A stretch of 64,000 nucleotides of DNA, from the NCBI GenBank assembly GCA_016711225.1, contig JADJTK010000050.1:1-64000 (forward strand), in the 5' to 3' direction. The DNA is from Opitutaceae bacterium. GTDB lineage: Bacteria; Verrucomicrobiota; Verrucomicrobiia; Opitutales; Opitutaceae. Within the stretch, counting starts at the first letter, position 1; the number at the start of each line of letters is the position of its first letter. Positions 19,068-34,077 of the stretch are shown piece after piece. The notes under the pieces were generated by a model that worked only from the letters and a program-made list of their open reading frames with translations, was not told the origin of the DNA and did no database searches. The position numbers and the translations under genes were made by a program.

Positions 19068-20759
19068 ATGGCCAACGTGCTCCTCCTCGACGCCAATGAA
19101 GTGGCTGGCCGCGCCATGCAAGGGATCCTCGCACGTGGGCATCACCGCTGCATTGTGGCCCCGACCATCGCGGAGGCATGGAAGGCGCTGCACGACATGG
19201 TCAACATCGACCTGATCTTCCTGGAACTGGAGCTCAAGGGAGAGAAGGGCACGGACTTCCTGCTGCGCCTGCGCGCCGATTGTTTCCTCAAACAGATACC
19301 GGTGATCGTCTACACCGCCACCGGCGACCACGCGACCGTGCGCAAGGTGCTGCTGTTGAAGGTCCAGAACTACCTCATCAAGCCCTACAACGACGAATAC
19401 ATTTTCCGCGAGGTCGCCAAGGCAGGCAGCACCTCTTGGCGGGCGCTACAGTTCGAGGAGGAGAAATCGTTCTGCGTCCAAATGGGCTACAAGACCGAGA
19501 CCCTGCGCGACATGCGCCAGGACTTGAGCGCTTCGCTCGACAAAAGCATTCCCTTCTTCACCGGCTGCGTCACCTCGCGCAATCCGCCCCAGGTCCACGC
19601 CCGCATCGACGCCCTCTCCGACAAAGCCGAGGCCTGCGGGGTCTGGGGCGTGGTGGACTGCATGAAGGAGCTCAAGGAGAAAGCCGAACAGGCGGACTGG
19701 ACCCACTTCAAACACTGCGAGGAAGACTTGGCCTATGCCCGCGAATTGATCCTCTTCCATCTCGACCCCAAGCGCGCCTCCGCCTCCTCCCTGTCCGATG
19801 AGGAGAAACAGGCCCAACGGGAGTCCGAGGTGCGAGCCATCTGGATGCAGGCCGACGTCGACAAGAGCGGCCCGATGATCGACGGCCAGGACGTGCTGCT
19901 CCAGGCCGAGGCCCTCCCCGCCTGCCCCACCATCGATTCGATCGCCGCCTCCTTCCTGATGACGGCCGACAAGACCGCCGCCAATCTCAACCAAATCAAC
20001 GACCTCGTCGCCAAGGACCCGTCCCTGGTCACCCAGGTGCTCATCGCCGCCAACCACCTCGACCACGACGAGATGACGGTGATCGACGACCCTCGTACCG
20101 CCGTGGGCCTGTTGGGCAATCTCCGGCTCACCGCCATGGCCAAGTCGCTACCGGTGATCCCCGAGCGCCACCTGCACCTGCCCCCAATCACCTGGGTGCA
20201 CTTCTGGATGTTCCAGATGGGCGTGGCCCGCCTGGCCCAGTTCACTGCCCGCTACCTCGAGTTCGAAATGCTGGTGGGTCGGGCCCACACCGCAGGCCTG
20301 CTGCAGGACGTCGGCAAACTGGTCCTGCTCAAACTCTTCCCCTTCGGCTTTCCGGCGATGGTCAACTATGCACGCGAGCACCAGGTGCCGCTGCACGAGG
20401 CCGAGCGCAAATACATCGGCTGCACCACCCGCGAGATTGGCGAACGCTTCGGCCGCAAGCTCGGACTGCCCAACGCCTACTGCAACGTCATCCGCTGGAC
20501 CGAGACTCCCGAGCAGGCCGGCGAGGATGTGGAATTGGTCGGTGTGGTCGCGCTCGCCCGCGACCTGTGCCTGCACAGCCATGTCGGCTTCTGCGGTGAC
20601 ACCCCCAAAGATACGGCCCCGCCCCTGGAGGAGACCGCCGCGTGGCGGGTGCTGCGCTCGCGGGTATTTCCAAGTTTCAACCTCAAGAAGTTCGAGTCCG
20701 AAGCCCACGCCTACTGCGTGGAGCTTAAGCAGACCCTCTCGGGAAAGCAGAGCAGCTGA
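19068..20759 (+). CDS. Response-regulator/HDOD fusion protein with Glu at the phospho-acceptor site
   Basis: 563 residues. Residues 1-120 form a receiver domain (VLLLDANEVAG; VYTATGD; YLIKPYND), but the acceptor position reads DLIFLELELKG, with Glu53 where Asp is expected. A 140-residue linker with coiled-coil character follows. Residues 275-480 form an HDOD domain (LNQINDLVAKDPSLVTQVL; HTAGLLQDVGKLVL). HDOD proteins are linked to signalling, motility and cyclic-di-GMP pathways. The substitution suggests a constitutively active-like or phosphorylation-independent receiver, which is inference. It stands alone on its strand, and the ATG follows a good purine-rich stretch (CCCTCCCTCCCGCA is not a typical RBS, so translation may be leaderless-like). 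Confidence 0.75.
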   Translation: MANVLLLDANEVAGRAMQGILARGHHRCIVAPTIAEAWKALHDMVNIDLIFLELELKGEKGTDFLLRLRADCFLKQIPVIVYTATGDHATVRKVLLLKVQNYLIKPYNDEYIFREVAKAGSTSWRALQFEEEKSFCVQMGYKTETLRDMRQDLSASLDKSIPFFTGCVTSRNPPQVHARIDALSDKAEACGVWGVVDCMKELKEKAEQADWTHFKHCEEDLAYARELILFHLDPKRASASSLSDEEKQAQRESEVRAIWMQADVDKSGPMIDGQDVLLQAEALPACPTIDSIAASFLMTADKTAANLNQINDLVAKDPSLVTQVLIAANHLDHDEMTVIDDPRTAVGLLGNLRLTAMAKSLPVIPERHLHLPPITWVHFWMFQMGVARLAQFTARYLEFEMLVGRAHTAGLLQDVGKLVLLKLFPFGFPAMVNYAREHQVPLHEAERKYIGCTTREIGERFGRKLGLPNAYCNVIRWTETPEQAGEDVELVGVVALARDLCLHSHVGFCGDTPKDTAPPLEETAAWRVLRSRVFPSFNLKKFESEAHAYCVELKQTLSGKQSS

Positions 20760-20897
20760 GCGCACCGCCCCGAGAGGGAGATTGCCCCACCCACTTCGCC
20801 CTGCCCGAGGCAACCCGCGCAGTCCGGAGGCGAAGCCCTTTTCTCGCGCAGCGAACAGGCAACGCCCCATGGGCCGCGCCCATGGTACAGGAAAACG

Positions 20898-21371
20898 TCA
20901 GGCCATCCTCACCACTCGCAGCCCTTCCGCCTCGGTCGGCGGTTCAAACCAACCGGCGAACAGCTCCAGCATCGCCTCGGTGATCTCAAACGTATCGGGC
21001 GGCAGGGCGGCGTTACGGCGCTCAAGGCGTCTCCGGAGTTCGTCCCCCGGCACATCGAACCAGTAGAGCGTGAGCGGTACGCCACTCCCGGCCAACTGCT
21101 CCCGGGCCCGCCGCCTCTGCTCGCGTGTCCAGTAGCCGCCGTCGATCACAACATCGAGACCGAGCGCCACGAGCCGGTTGGTCTGCTCGTAGATCAGGTC
21201 GAAACAGGTCGCCAGCCGGGCATCGAAGACCTCACGCGGCATATGCGCTCCATACAGCCGCAGCATCCATTGGTCGGGGTTGAAGACCATCGCGCCTCGC
21301 TGCGTCCGTACCTTGGCCCACGTCGTTTTGCCCGCCCCGGGCAAACCGCAGAGCAAGAGGATTTCCGGCAT
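20898..21371 (-). CDS. Zeta-toxin/kinase-like P-loop NTPase
   Basis: 157 residues from the ATG at 21371 (an in-frame ATG at 21389 is possible). A Walker A is at the very N-terminus (LLCGLPGAGKTTWAK), followed by NPDQWMLRLYG, VVIDGGYWTREQRRR and DVPGDELRRRLERRN. This is the architecture of small AAA_33-type nucleotide or RNA kinases, also seen in zeta toxins and polynucleotide-kinase-like proteins. No antitoxin-like partner lies next to it, so a housekeeping kinase is more likely than a toxin. Substrate unknown. Confidence 0.7.
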   Translation of the reverse strand: MPEILLLCGLPGAGKTTWAKVRTQRGAMVFNPDQWMLRLYGAHMPREVFDARLATCFDLIYEQTNRLVALGLDVVIDGGYWTREQRRRAREQLAGSGVPLTLYWFDVPGDELRRRLERRNAALPPDTFEITEAMLELFAGWFEPPTEAEGLRVVRMA

Positions 21372-21543
21372 GCCGCCATGCGTGGCCACGCCCGCGCGCT
21401 AGGGCAAGCCAAGACCCAACTTCGCCGCGGCCTCGGCCCGCCGTGAAGCCTCGTTAGGCCTGCACCGGGCCCACCAACCGAACCACGCGTCCCGTCGCTG
21501 TTGTTATGGCAGTGGCGAGCGGAAGCCCCTCCCAGAAAACAAA

Positions 21544-21569
21544 CGGCCGCCCCAAGAGAGGGCGGCCGC
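21544..21569 (-). terminator. Rho-independent terminator after lipoprotein gene
   Basis: GGCCGCCC and GGGCGGCC form an 8-bp stem with a short loop. Read on the minus strand, it is followed by GTTTGTTTTC. It lies 50 bases past the lipoprotein stop. Confidence 0.6.
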
Positions 21570-21618
21570 GAAAGTTCGGAAGACCGCATGAAGCGGCAGC
21601 CGAGGGGAGTTCAACCAC

Positions 21619-22359
21619 TCACCGAGCCGAGGTGCGCACCAGCACCGTGTAGTTGCTCAACTCGCCCGCACCGGAGACAAAAAAGACATCCCGGATTTCA
21701 CCGGCGGGCACTTGCAGGAAGTAGAAACGGGGGATCGACATGTCGGAGGATTTCTCCATCCGGAAGGTGCAGGCCACTTCCGCCGCGATCGGCGCGCCAG
21801 AAATGTTGCGCACCCGAGTCCAGATTCGCACCCGCCCGTCCTTGAGCGGATGTGCCTCGATCGCCGTCAACCGCACGCCAGAGGTGTAAGCCTTCGACAC
21901 CTGGGCGATCACCGGTACCAGCACCACGCCGGACCAGTCACGCTCCACCAACTCGGCCGACATGCCGTCGGCGGTCAGACCGCTGGTCGGCGGCATATTG
22001 GAATAGTTCTGAGGCTTGTCCACGCCCGGCGCCGCAGCACCGGGTTGCAGGGTGGCCAACGCCGCCGGGAATCCGGTATTGTCGGCCAGTTCATGCTGCA
22101 GGGCGCCGCTGCCATCGTGGGTGAAACGATCGATTACGGCCTCCGCTTCCGGAGTGAGCGGAACAGGCTTGGCCGGCTCTTGCGGGGCCGCGACGGGTTG
22201 CGCCGGAGCCGGGGTGCTCTTCGGCGCCACGGGGGCGGCCGGGGCCACGCGCCGCGCGGGCGCAGGAGGAGCCTTGGGCTGGGGGGGCGTCGAGCACCCG
22301 GCGATCAGAAGAGCGCCAACGACAACACTGAAATACAGAACAGTGCTTTTGTTTAACAT
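21619..22359 (-). CDS. Lipoprotein with Pro/Ala-rich linker and YcfL/DUF1425-like domain
   Basis: 246 residues from the ATG at 22359. The N-terminus is a lipoprotein signal (YFSVVVGALLIAGCS), with the lipobox LIAGC about 19 residues in. A Pro/Ala-rich linker of some 50 residues follows. The C-terminal 110 residues (LTAIEAHPLKDGRVRIWTRV, then RFYFLQVPAGEIRDVFF) resemble the beta-sandwich of YcfL-type periplasmic lipoproteins (DUF1425). It is probably anchored in the outer membrane; the function is unknown. It is divergent from the ArsR-methyltransferase gene. Confidence 0.6.
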   Translation of the reverse strand: MLNKSTVLYFSVVVGALLIAGCSTPPQPKAPPAPARRVAPAAPVAPKSTPAPAQPVAAPQEPAKPVPLTPEAEAVIDRFTHDGSGALQHELADNTGFPAALATLQPGAAAPGVDKPQNYSNMPPTSGLTADGMSAELVERDWSGVVLVPVIAQVSKAYTSGVRLTAIEAHPLKDGRVRIWTRVRNISGAPIAAEVACTFRMEKSSDMSIPRFYFLQVPAGEIRDVFFVSGAGELSNYTVLVRTSAR

Positions 22360-22573
22360 GGAGGAGGATGATTTATGTGGGGGCCGCGGGAACAAACACT
22401 ATAATATGCGGATACGCGAGACGATAGACTTCGACACACGTGGAGGGAAGGCTGCCCACTCCCGCCGCGAAAATAAACAAAAAGTTCAGCTTCAGTTCCG
22501 CCCACCCCATCCGCGCCCTCGCGCGGATTCGGTCGTGCAATCCCTCCGACTTCCGTGCCAACTCTCCAACGCG

Positions 22574-23512
22574 ATGAAATCCCCCTGGGACACGCTCAAA
22601 ATCCTCGCCGACCCCACACGCCTGCGCCTGCTCGCCCTGCTGCTGCGCGAGGAACTCTCCGTCGCCGAAATTCAAGAGATCCTCGACATGGCTCAGTCGC
22701 GCATCTCCTCGCAACTCTCGCTATTGCGGCAGGCCGGCTTCGTCGTCGACCGGCGCGACGGCAAGCGCGCCTACTACTCGCTGCGACCCGGCATCGATCC
22801 GCGCCAGTACACCCTCCTGCGCACCGCCTGCGACACCATCGCGGACCAACCCGAGTGCGCCGACGACCGCGCCAATCTCGACCGCATCCTAACCCGCCGC
22901 CGCCGCCAGTCGGAGGAGTACTTCAACCTGGTCGCCGGTCGCCTCGGCAAGAACTACTGCCCGGGCCGCACATGGGAAGCCATCGGCCATCTCGCCCTGC
23001 GTTTGGTGCCCTCCATCGTCATCGCCGACCTCGGCGCCGGCGAAGGCATGGTCTCCCAGCTGCTCGCCCGGCGCGCCGCGCAGGTCTGGTGCGTGGACAA
23101 CTCCCCGCGTATGGTGGAGGTGGGCACAGAACTGGCCCGCAAGAATGGCCTGGAGAACCTCCGCTACCTGCTGGGCGACATCGAAACGGTCCCCCTAGGC
23201 GACGCCAGCGTCGATCTCGCCATCCTCAGCCAAGCCCTGCATCACGCCGAGCATCCCCAGCGCGCCGTGGAGGAGGCGTTCCGTATCCTCCGCCCGGGTG
23301 GGCAGCTCATCGTGCTCGACCTCAGGGCCCACGATTTCGAGAAAGCCCACGAGCTCTACGCAGACCGCTGGCTCGGCTTCAAGGAAAGCGCGCTCCACGG
23401 TTTCATGAAGAAGGCCGGTTTCGTGCAAGTCGACGTGGCCACCGTGGCCCGAGAAACCGAAGCCCCTCATTTCGAGACTCTGCTCGCCGCCGGGTTGAAG
23501 CCGAAGCCCTGA
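22574..23512 (+). CDS. ArsR-family HTH fused to SAM-dependent methyltransferase
   Basis: 312 residues. The ATG at 22574 starts exactly at the winged-helix domain (LKILADPTRLRLLALLL; AQSRISSQLSLLRQAGF). Residues about 130-312 form a class I methyltransferase: motif I IADLGAGEGMVSQLLARR, then DNSPRMVEVG and FRILRPGGQLIVLDLR. No metal-binding cysteine pair is evident in the HTH part, so metal sensing is doubtful. Fusions of this kind are widespread and often linked to the methionine/SAM cycle or to small-molecule methylation. Nothing adjacent tells the target. It is convergent with the DUF2059 gene. Confidence 0.8.
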   Translation: MKSPWDTLKILADPTRLRLLALLLREELSVAEIQEILDMAQSRISSQLSLLRQAGFVVDRRDGKRAYYSLRPGIDPRQYTLLRTACDTIADQPECADDRANLDRILTRRRRQSEEYFNLVAGRLGKNYCPGRTWEAIGHLALRLVPSIVIADLGAGEGMVSQLLARRAAQVWCVDNSPRMVEVGTELARKNGLENLRYLLGDIETVPLGDASVDLAILSQALHHAEHPQRAVEEAFRILRPGGQLIVLDLRAHDFEKAHELYADRWLGFKESALHGFMKKAGFVQVDVATVARETEAPHFETLLAAGLKPKP

Positions 23513-23727
23513 GTCCCTGCGTCCGAGGGAGAGCCCAGAACCGATCCCAGCAGAGGTGACGAGTCGGGACTGGCGCGTTGGCACCCGGCCCCCTCCTCCT
23601 GCCCGCCTGTCCTTCGGGGAAGCGCCCCGCCCCGTTTGGCCGCAACGGCTCCGCTCGCGCCGAGACAAAAAGGGCCAGGCTCGCTCCTGCGGCCCGGCCC
23701 AGAAAAACGCGGACAAGCTGCCCGTCC

Positions 23728-24366
23728 TTACTTCTTCGCAGCTGGCGCGGCGGCCGGAACCGGAGCACTGACCGGCTCCGTGGTCACCGACACCGGCGGG
23801 GTGGTCGCGGTGATCGGAGCCGCCGTGCTCGGAGCCACCGCAACCGGCTGGGCCTGCTGCATGATCGCACCGATCTTCTGCCGCAGTTCCTCATTGAGCT
23901 GCTGCATCTTCGGGCTCAAGCGCATCGACAATTGCTGCTGCTTGGCCTTGAACGACTGCCCTTCGGGCGAGGTGAAGAAGGCCTTGATCGCCGCCAACTC
24001 CTCGGTGGTGAACACCTCGGCGAAGGCCGTATCCAGCGCCAAAGTCATGTTCTTGGTCGCTTCCGCGGCCAAGTCCTGGATCGAGCCCTGCACCTTCGCC
24101 GCCGCCGCCTTCTGTTCCTCCGTCGCGCCAGTCGGAGCGAGCATCGCCGACTGCGAGGTGGCCATCTGCTTGAGCTGGTTGTTCATCCCTTCGATTTGTC
24201 GATCCGCCCCCATCGCCTTGACCACATCGCGCGCCAGCGCGACCTGGGCGGGAGTCGCGGAGGGCGCGGCCGGAGCCGGGACGGCAGCCGGAGCGCCGTT
24301 GTTCTGCGCGAGCGCCGAACCGGCGAAGCACGAGGCCGAGAGCAGGAGAATTCCGAGTTTCTTCAT
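23728..24366 (-). CDS. Secreted DUF2059-like protein
   Basis: 212 residues from the ATG at 24366, which opens a signal peptide (MKKLGILLLSASCFAGSALA). The mature part is helical, with a conserved block resembling DUF2059: FAEVFTTEELAAIKAFFTSPEGQ in two pieces, followed by LSMRLSPKMQQLNEELRQKI. The ends of the mature protein are Ala/Pro-rich linkers. It is exported to the periplasm; the role is unknown. Upstream bases (24367-24724) have no supportable gene. Confidence 0.65.
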   Translation of the reverse strand: MKKLGILLLSASCFAGSALAQNNGAPAAVPAPAAPSATPAQVALARDVVKAMGADRQIEGMNNQLKQMATSQSAMLAPTGATEEQKAAAAKVQGSIQDLAAEATKNMTLALDTAFAEVFTTEELAAIKAFFTSPEGQSFKAKQQQLSMRLSPKMQQLNEELRQKIGAIMQQAQPVAVAPSTAAPITATTPPVSVTTEPVSAPVPAAAPAAKK

Positions 24367-24724
24367 GGACTGGAGCAGGGTACGAGGAGTTGGGTAAGGA
24401 TAACCGCAGGAGATCGGTGGCCATTTCCTCCGGCCTTCACTGGGCCGGCGCGTAGCTCGATCTCCCACGGACGAGCCGGAACGGATACCGAGCCGGCACT
24501 CCAGCCGCAAGGGTTTTTCCACCGGCGTGTTGGCCCCCTAGCCGCGCCCCCGGGCCAGCGCGCGGGGAGCAGTTGCCCCCTCCCGGCCCCGCGCACCGCC
24601 GACGCACCATCCCCGCCAACGAGCACTGCTCACTGTCGATGGCCCACCTGCACCGGCCGCTGATCACAGCCTACGGTCTCTCCCGACTTGCAGTCCGTCC
24701 GGCCGGCCCGCAAATTCGCGGCCC

Positions 24725-25225
24725 ATGCAAAAGGATGTTGTCGAAGTCGCCGTCAAAGGCGTGATGCCCACCGCCAATGGCTGCGCCGTCTTCCTCGGCA
24801 ACGACGAGAAGAACTTCGTCATCTATGTCGACCACTCCGTCGGCAATGCCATCTCCATGACGATGCATGGCGTCAAGAAGGACCGGCCCCTCACCCACGA
24901 CCTCATCGGCAACATCCTCCTCGGCCTCGACGTCACGCTCGAACGTGTCGTGATCAACAACGTCGACAACGGCACCTTTTTTGCCCGCATCATCCTGATG
25001 ATGCAGAACGAACTCGGGCGGAAGATCATCGAAGTCGATGCCCGGCCCAGCGACTCGCTCGTGCTCGCCCTCCAGCAGAAAAAGCCGGTCTTCGTCGCCC
25101 GCCGCGTCTTCGACGCCGTCGAGGACATGACCGAAATCCTCGAACGCGTGCTCAAGCAACAGACCGAAGAAGCCGAGGCCGACGACGAGGACGAGGAAAC
25201 CGACGAGTCCGACGACAAGGCCTGA
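24725..25225 (+). CDS. Bifunctional nuclease family protein (BFN/DUF151)
   Basis: 166 residues. The family core is clear: CAVFLGNDEKNFVIYVD, then KKDRPLTHDLIGNILLGLD and VDARPSDSLVLALQQKKPVF. The C-terminal 30 residues are a highly acidic tail (Glu/Asp runs). DUF151 proteins have been reported to have DNase/RNase activity in plants and occur widely in bacteria with unclear roles. The ATG at 24725 is the only start that precedes the domain. It lies 70 bases before the dus gene on the same strand and may share its transcript. Confidence 0.8.
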   Translation: MQKDVVEVAVKGVMPTANGCAVFLGNDEKNFVIYVDHSVGNAISMTMHGVKKDRPLTHDLIGNILLGLDVTLERVVINNVDNGTFFARIILMMQNELGRKIIEVDARPSDSLVLALQQKKPVFVARRVFDAVEDMTEILERVLKQQTEEAEADDEDEETDESDDKA

Positions 25226-25297
25226 GCCGGCTTGGCTCTCCCTGCCTTCTTCGTGTAGCGACACCCGCCTGCGTGTCGTGAATCGCCGCCTCCGCCC

Positions 25298-26377
25298 ATG
25301 CCCGCTCCCGCCCTTGCTCCGCTCCGTCCGCTCCCGCCGCCGGTGCGCCCCGGCTCACCGCTCAGCGCACTCGCGCCGATGCAGGACGTGACCGACCTGG
25401 CCTTCATGGGCGTCATCGACCACTACGGTGCTCCCGACTACTACTTCACCGAGTTCTTCCGCGTCCACGCCACCTCGCGCCTCGAGCCCCATATTGTTCG
25501 CTCGGTGACGGAGAACGCCACCGGCCGCCCCGTCTTCGCCCAGCTCATCGGTGAGAGCCTCCCGGACCTTGCCCGTGCCGCCACCGATCTGCTGCAGTTG
25601 CCCGTCGCCGGAATCGACCTCAATCTCGGCTGCCCCGCCCCGAAGATCTACCGCAAGAACGTCGGCGGCGGCCTCCATCGCGACTTGGCCAAACTCGGCG
25701 AGATCCTCCGCACCCTGCGCGCGGCCACCCCCGGTCTCTTCACGGTCAAGACCCGCATCGGTTTCGACGACGGCGCCACCTTCGAACAGCTGCTCGACCT
25801 CGTCGACCTCCACGGCGCCGACCTGCTCAGCGTGCACTGCCGCAGCGTGAAGGAGCTCTACCGTGGCGAGCCACATTACGAATACGCGGCGCGGGCCGCG
25901 GCCCGCCTGCGCTGCCCCGTTCTGGCCAACGGCGAGATCTCCTCGGCTGCGAAAGCCGCCGCCGTGCTGCGTGCCACCGGCGCCGCCGGGGTGATGGTGG
26001 GCCGCCACGCCATCCGCAATCCCTGGATCTTCCGCCAGATCCGCGAACAGGCCGCCGGCGAACCGGTCTTCGCGCCCACCCTGGGCGATGTGCGCGGCTA
26101 CATCGAGCGACTCTTCCGCGCCACCGTCAACCCGGCCGCCCCTGAGCTTGCCCGCGTCAGCCGGCTGAAGAAGTACCTCAACTTTGTGGCGCAGAGTGTG
26201 GATCCAGAAAGCCGTTTTCTGCGCGCCATGCGCCACACCCACACCGAGGCCGAGCTCTTCGCCGTATGCGACGAGCATCTGTTGCGCGAGCCCACCACCC
26301 CCTTTGCCAACGAGCCCTATCCCGGGGTGATCGCACGCCCGAACTGCGAGCTCCCGCTTGGGATGGCCTGCACCTGA
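25298..26377 (+). CDS. tRNA-dihydrouridine synthase
   Basis: 359 residues with an FMN TIM-barrel of the Dus family: LSALAPMQDVTDLAF at the N-terminus, INLGC-type motif DLNLGCPAPKIYRKN with the catalytic-type Cys112, VKTRIGF, LLSVHCR, PVLANGEIS and GAAGVMVGRHAIRNPWIF. It reduces uridine to dihydrouridine in the tRNA D-loop using NADPH and FMN. The subgroup (DusA/B/C) cannot be fixed by eye; the GCPAPK pattern is closer to DusB/C. The gene is intact. The 229 bases after it contain short GC palindromes only. Confidence 0.85.
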   Translation: MPAPALAPLRPLPPPVRPGSPLSALAPMQDVTDLAFMGVIDHYGAPDYYFTEFFRVHATSRLEPHIVRSVTENATGRPVFAQLIGESLPDLARAATDLLQLPVAGIDLNLGCPAPKIYRKNVGGGLHRDLAKLGEILRTLRAATPGLFTVKTRIGFDDGATFEQLLDLVDLHGADLLSVHCRSVKELYRGEPHYEYAARAAARLRCPVLANGEISSAAKAAAVLRATGAAGVMVGRHAIRNPWIFRQIREQAAGEPVFAPTLGDVRGYIERLFRATVNPAAPELARVSRLKKYLNFVAQSVDPESRFLRAMRHTHTEAELFAVCDEHLLREPTTPFANEPYPGVIARPNCELPLGMACT

Positions 26378-26606
26378 GGCAGGCACAGCCGTCTTCCCCG
26401 CCCCCTGGCGACGCTCGCACGCCCCGGCTGCGGCAGGGCGTGCCTGCCGGGACGCGAAGAAGCGGAGGCTGTTTCCTAGAAGAGCTTACGCAAGAGCGTC
26501 AAGCCCCAGCGCCCCCGGCAAATCCGCAGCCCGCACTCGGAGGTCCGCAATTCGATAAACCTGCGCCCTGCCGAGCCGATAGGCTGAGGGGCCTCTCGGT
26601 CCGCCC

Positions 26607-32201
<5,595 letters not shown>

Positions 32202-32326
32202 CGAAACTCGCCAGGGTTTCAGTTCCGCACAGTCCCGCAGCAGTGATCGGTCGCGACGACCCTGGAGCCACGAGAGCCCGCCCCGGCTTCAGTGCAAGGC
32301 CGGCCGCCGGTGCGGCGCCGGCCCGC

Positions 32327-33490
32327 TCACCCGACCTTCTCGCCCTGCATGCGCTTGCGAAAGCTGCCCGGCGAATCGCCCATGAAACGCTTGAACACCA
32401 CGCTCAGATACTCGACGTGCTCAAAGCCGGTGAACTCGGCGATCTTCTTGAGCGGCAGATCGGTCTCCACGAGGAGTTGACGGATCTTGGCCACCTGCAC
32501 GCGCCGGATCTCGGCCTGGGGCGAGCGCCCGATGAAGCGCCGGAACTTCTTCTCCAGTTGGCTGCGCGAGGTGAAGGCGTGGCGGAGCACGTCCGACACG
32601 AAAATTCCGGTACAGGCCTGCTCGCGGATGAACTTGAGGGCCAACGCCACGCTCCGGTCCTCGATGGCGAGCACGTCGGTGGAAGGACGCGTCACCACCC
32701 CGAGCCCTTCGATACGCTGATCCATCCGCTCGACCTCCTTGCCGGCCATCAGCAGCGACAGACACTCGGCGGCATGGTAGCCGGACTGGAAGCCGTTGGT
32801 GGCCACACTCGACAACGGCGGCGTGGTGAGGTCGCACCGCACGATGTCGTTGTTGATGCCCAGCACGGCGATATCCTCGGGCACCTGCAGGCCCACGTGC
32901 TGGGCGGCATACATCACCTGTTGCGCGCGAAAGTCATTGCAGGCGAGCACGGCGGTGGGCCGCGGCAACCGGCTCAACCACAGCCCGAGTTCGGCCAGCC
33001 GGCGGGAATCCCAACCCGGCACCGGGCCGACGGGATCCGGCACGTCGAAGACTTCGCAGGCCAGCCCCGCCAGCCGCAGCGCCTCCACATACCCATCGCG
33101 GCGCTCGCTCGACCAGGGCTGGCTGGCATAGCCGCAAAACGCGAAGGAGGTGAAGCCGCGTTCAAGAAAGTGCTCGGCCCCGAGATGGCCCAGCCCGCGG
33201 TTGTCGGGACGGATCTTGGGCACCCCGGAGATGACGGGCGCGTCGTTGAGGTCGACCAAAGCAATCCCGAGTTCTCGGCAACGCTGCGCGAAGGCCGGGC
33301 TGGTATGGCGGCTGATCACCCCGCGCCACGGTTTGCTCACCAGCCAGTGCGGATCGCGCTCGGCATAGGCATCGTCGTCGAGGAAGGTATCCCAGACGCG
33401 ATGGGAACGCTCGAAGTGCGCAATCCCCTTGAGCATCGCCTGGCTCTCCTCGTACCGGGTAATGAAAATCAGCAGGACATGGGGCCTCAT
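32327..33490 (-). CDS. XylR-like AraC-family regulator with periplasmic-binding-like sensor domain
   Basis: 387 residues. Residues 1-270 form a LacI/XylR-type ligand-binding fold (HVLLIFITRYEESQAMLKG; AVLACNDFRAQQVMYAAQ; EDIAVLGINND). Residues 280-387 form an AraC-type double helix-turn-helix (SDVLRHAFTSRSQLEKKFRRF; LPLKKIAEFTGFEHVEYLS). Such proteins activate sugar-use operons in response to a bound sugar. In Verrucomicrobiota they are common beside glycoside hydrolases. Here no sugar gene is adjacent: the neighbours are the kinase (convergent) and a gene-poor region, so the target is remote or lost. The gene is intact. Confidence 0.85.
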   Translation of the reverse strand: MRPHVLLIFITRYEESQAMLKGIAHFERSHRVWDTFLDDDAYAERDPHWLVSKPWRGVISRHTSPAFAQRCRELGIALVDLNDAPVISGVPKIRPDNRGLGHLGAEHFLERGFTSFAFCGYASQPWSSERRDGYVEALRLAGLACEVFDVPDPVGPVPGWDSRRLAELGLWLSRLPRPTAVLACNDFRAQQVMYAAQHVGLQVPEDIAVLGINNDIVRCDLTTPPLSSVATNGFQSGYHAAECLSLLMAGKEVERMDQRIEGLGVVTRPSTDVLAIEDRSVALALKFIREQACTGIFVSDVLRHAFTSRSQLEKKFRRFIGRSPQAEIRRVQVAKIRQLLVETDLPLKKIAEFTGFEHVEYLSVVFKRFMGDSPGSFRKRMQGEKVG

Positions 33491-33799
33491 CAGCGCCGGT
33501 CATTTGCCAGTAGGGCGCCCCCCAGCGCGAGCGTGAAATGGGCGCGCGCGAAGTTGCCTCGAGGAGCCCCCCACGGGGACGCGCCCCCGCGGCAACGAGC
33601 GCTCCCGACTGGCAGGGAGATGCCATTGTCGTTGCCGGGACGAGAGCGGAACGGAGACTCACCGGCCTGCCCACACCGTGCCCGCTGACCTGAAAAGCGA
33701 CCGAACACCTGCCCCTTCCCGCGCAGTCGTGTGCCCACAATATAAAGACGATTTCATTCGATACCACCATGTCGGTCGGCCAATCGCGCCCCAGTAGGC
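33491..33799. other. Gene-free stretch
   Basis: No supportable gene. It is the upstream region of the XylR-like regulator and the start of the second accessory zone. GC-rich repeats are present, but nothing diagnostic. Confidence 0.4.
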
Positions 33800-33892
33800 C
33801 AAGTACCACATGTGTCCTGTCGGCGTGGTCGTTTCCCCCCAGGACGAGCGATCCATTGGCGGCGCTGGGGCGAAGGCCGAACGAGCAATAGG
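33800..33892 (+). repeat. Degenerate repeat copy A
   Basis: Contains TACCACATGTGTCCTGTCGG and ends near ATTGGCGGCGCT...AACGAGCAATAGG. The same order of blocks occurs at 39594-39684 (TACCACATGTGCCCTGTCGG, then ATTGGTGGCGCT...AACGAACGATAGG). The repeat was probably spread by a mobile element or by cassette recombination. Confidence 0.5.
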
Positions 33893-34030
33893 CTGAACAA
33901 TCTACAGGTGGCGGACCGCTTGGGTGAGAACGACGCCTGGCAGGCTGCGTTGGCGGCACTCTCCGGGCATCGGCTCGTCGGTCACGATCAGGCCTTCGAA
34001 GCACGTCCCGGTTTGGACTACCTTCGAACG
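33893..34030 (+). pseudogene. Remnant of a PIN-domain (VapC-like) toxin
   Basis: The plus strand encodes RLGENDAWQAALAA, then HRLVGHDQAFEARPGLDYL. These are the two C-terminal acidic motifs of PIN ribonucleases (the END-AW helix and GHD followed by AF..RPGLDY). The N-terminal Asp motif and start are absent, and frame is lost after 34030. It was likely part of a toxin-antitoxin pair; no antitoxin remains visible. Confidence 0.6.
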
Positions 34031-34077
34031 ATCGGTCTGACCACGCCCGGGTTGCCTCCCGGGCTCAACGGGGTGCG

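Noticed and set aside
20898..21371. Zeta toxin of a toxin-antitoxin pair
   Set aside because: The P-loop kinase fold fits, but no antitoxin gene is adjacent and the gene is in core sequence.
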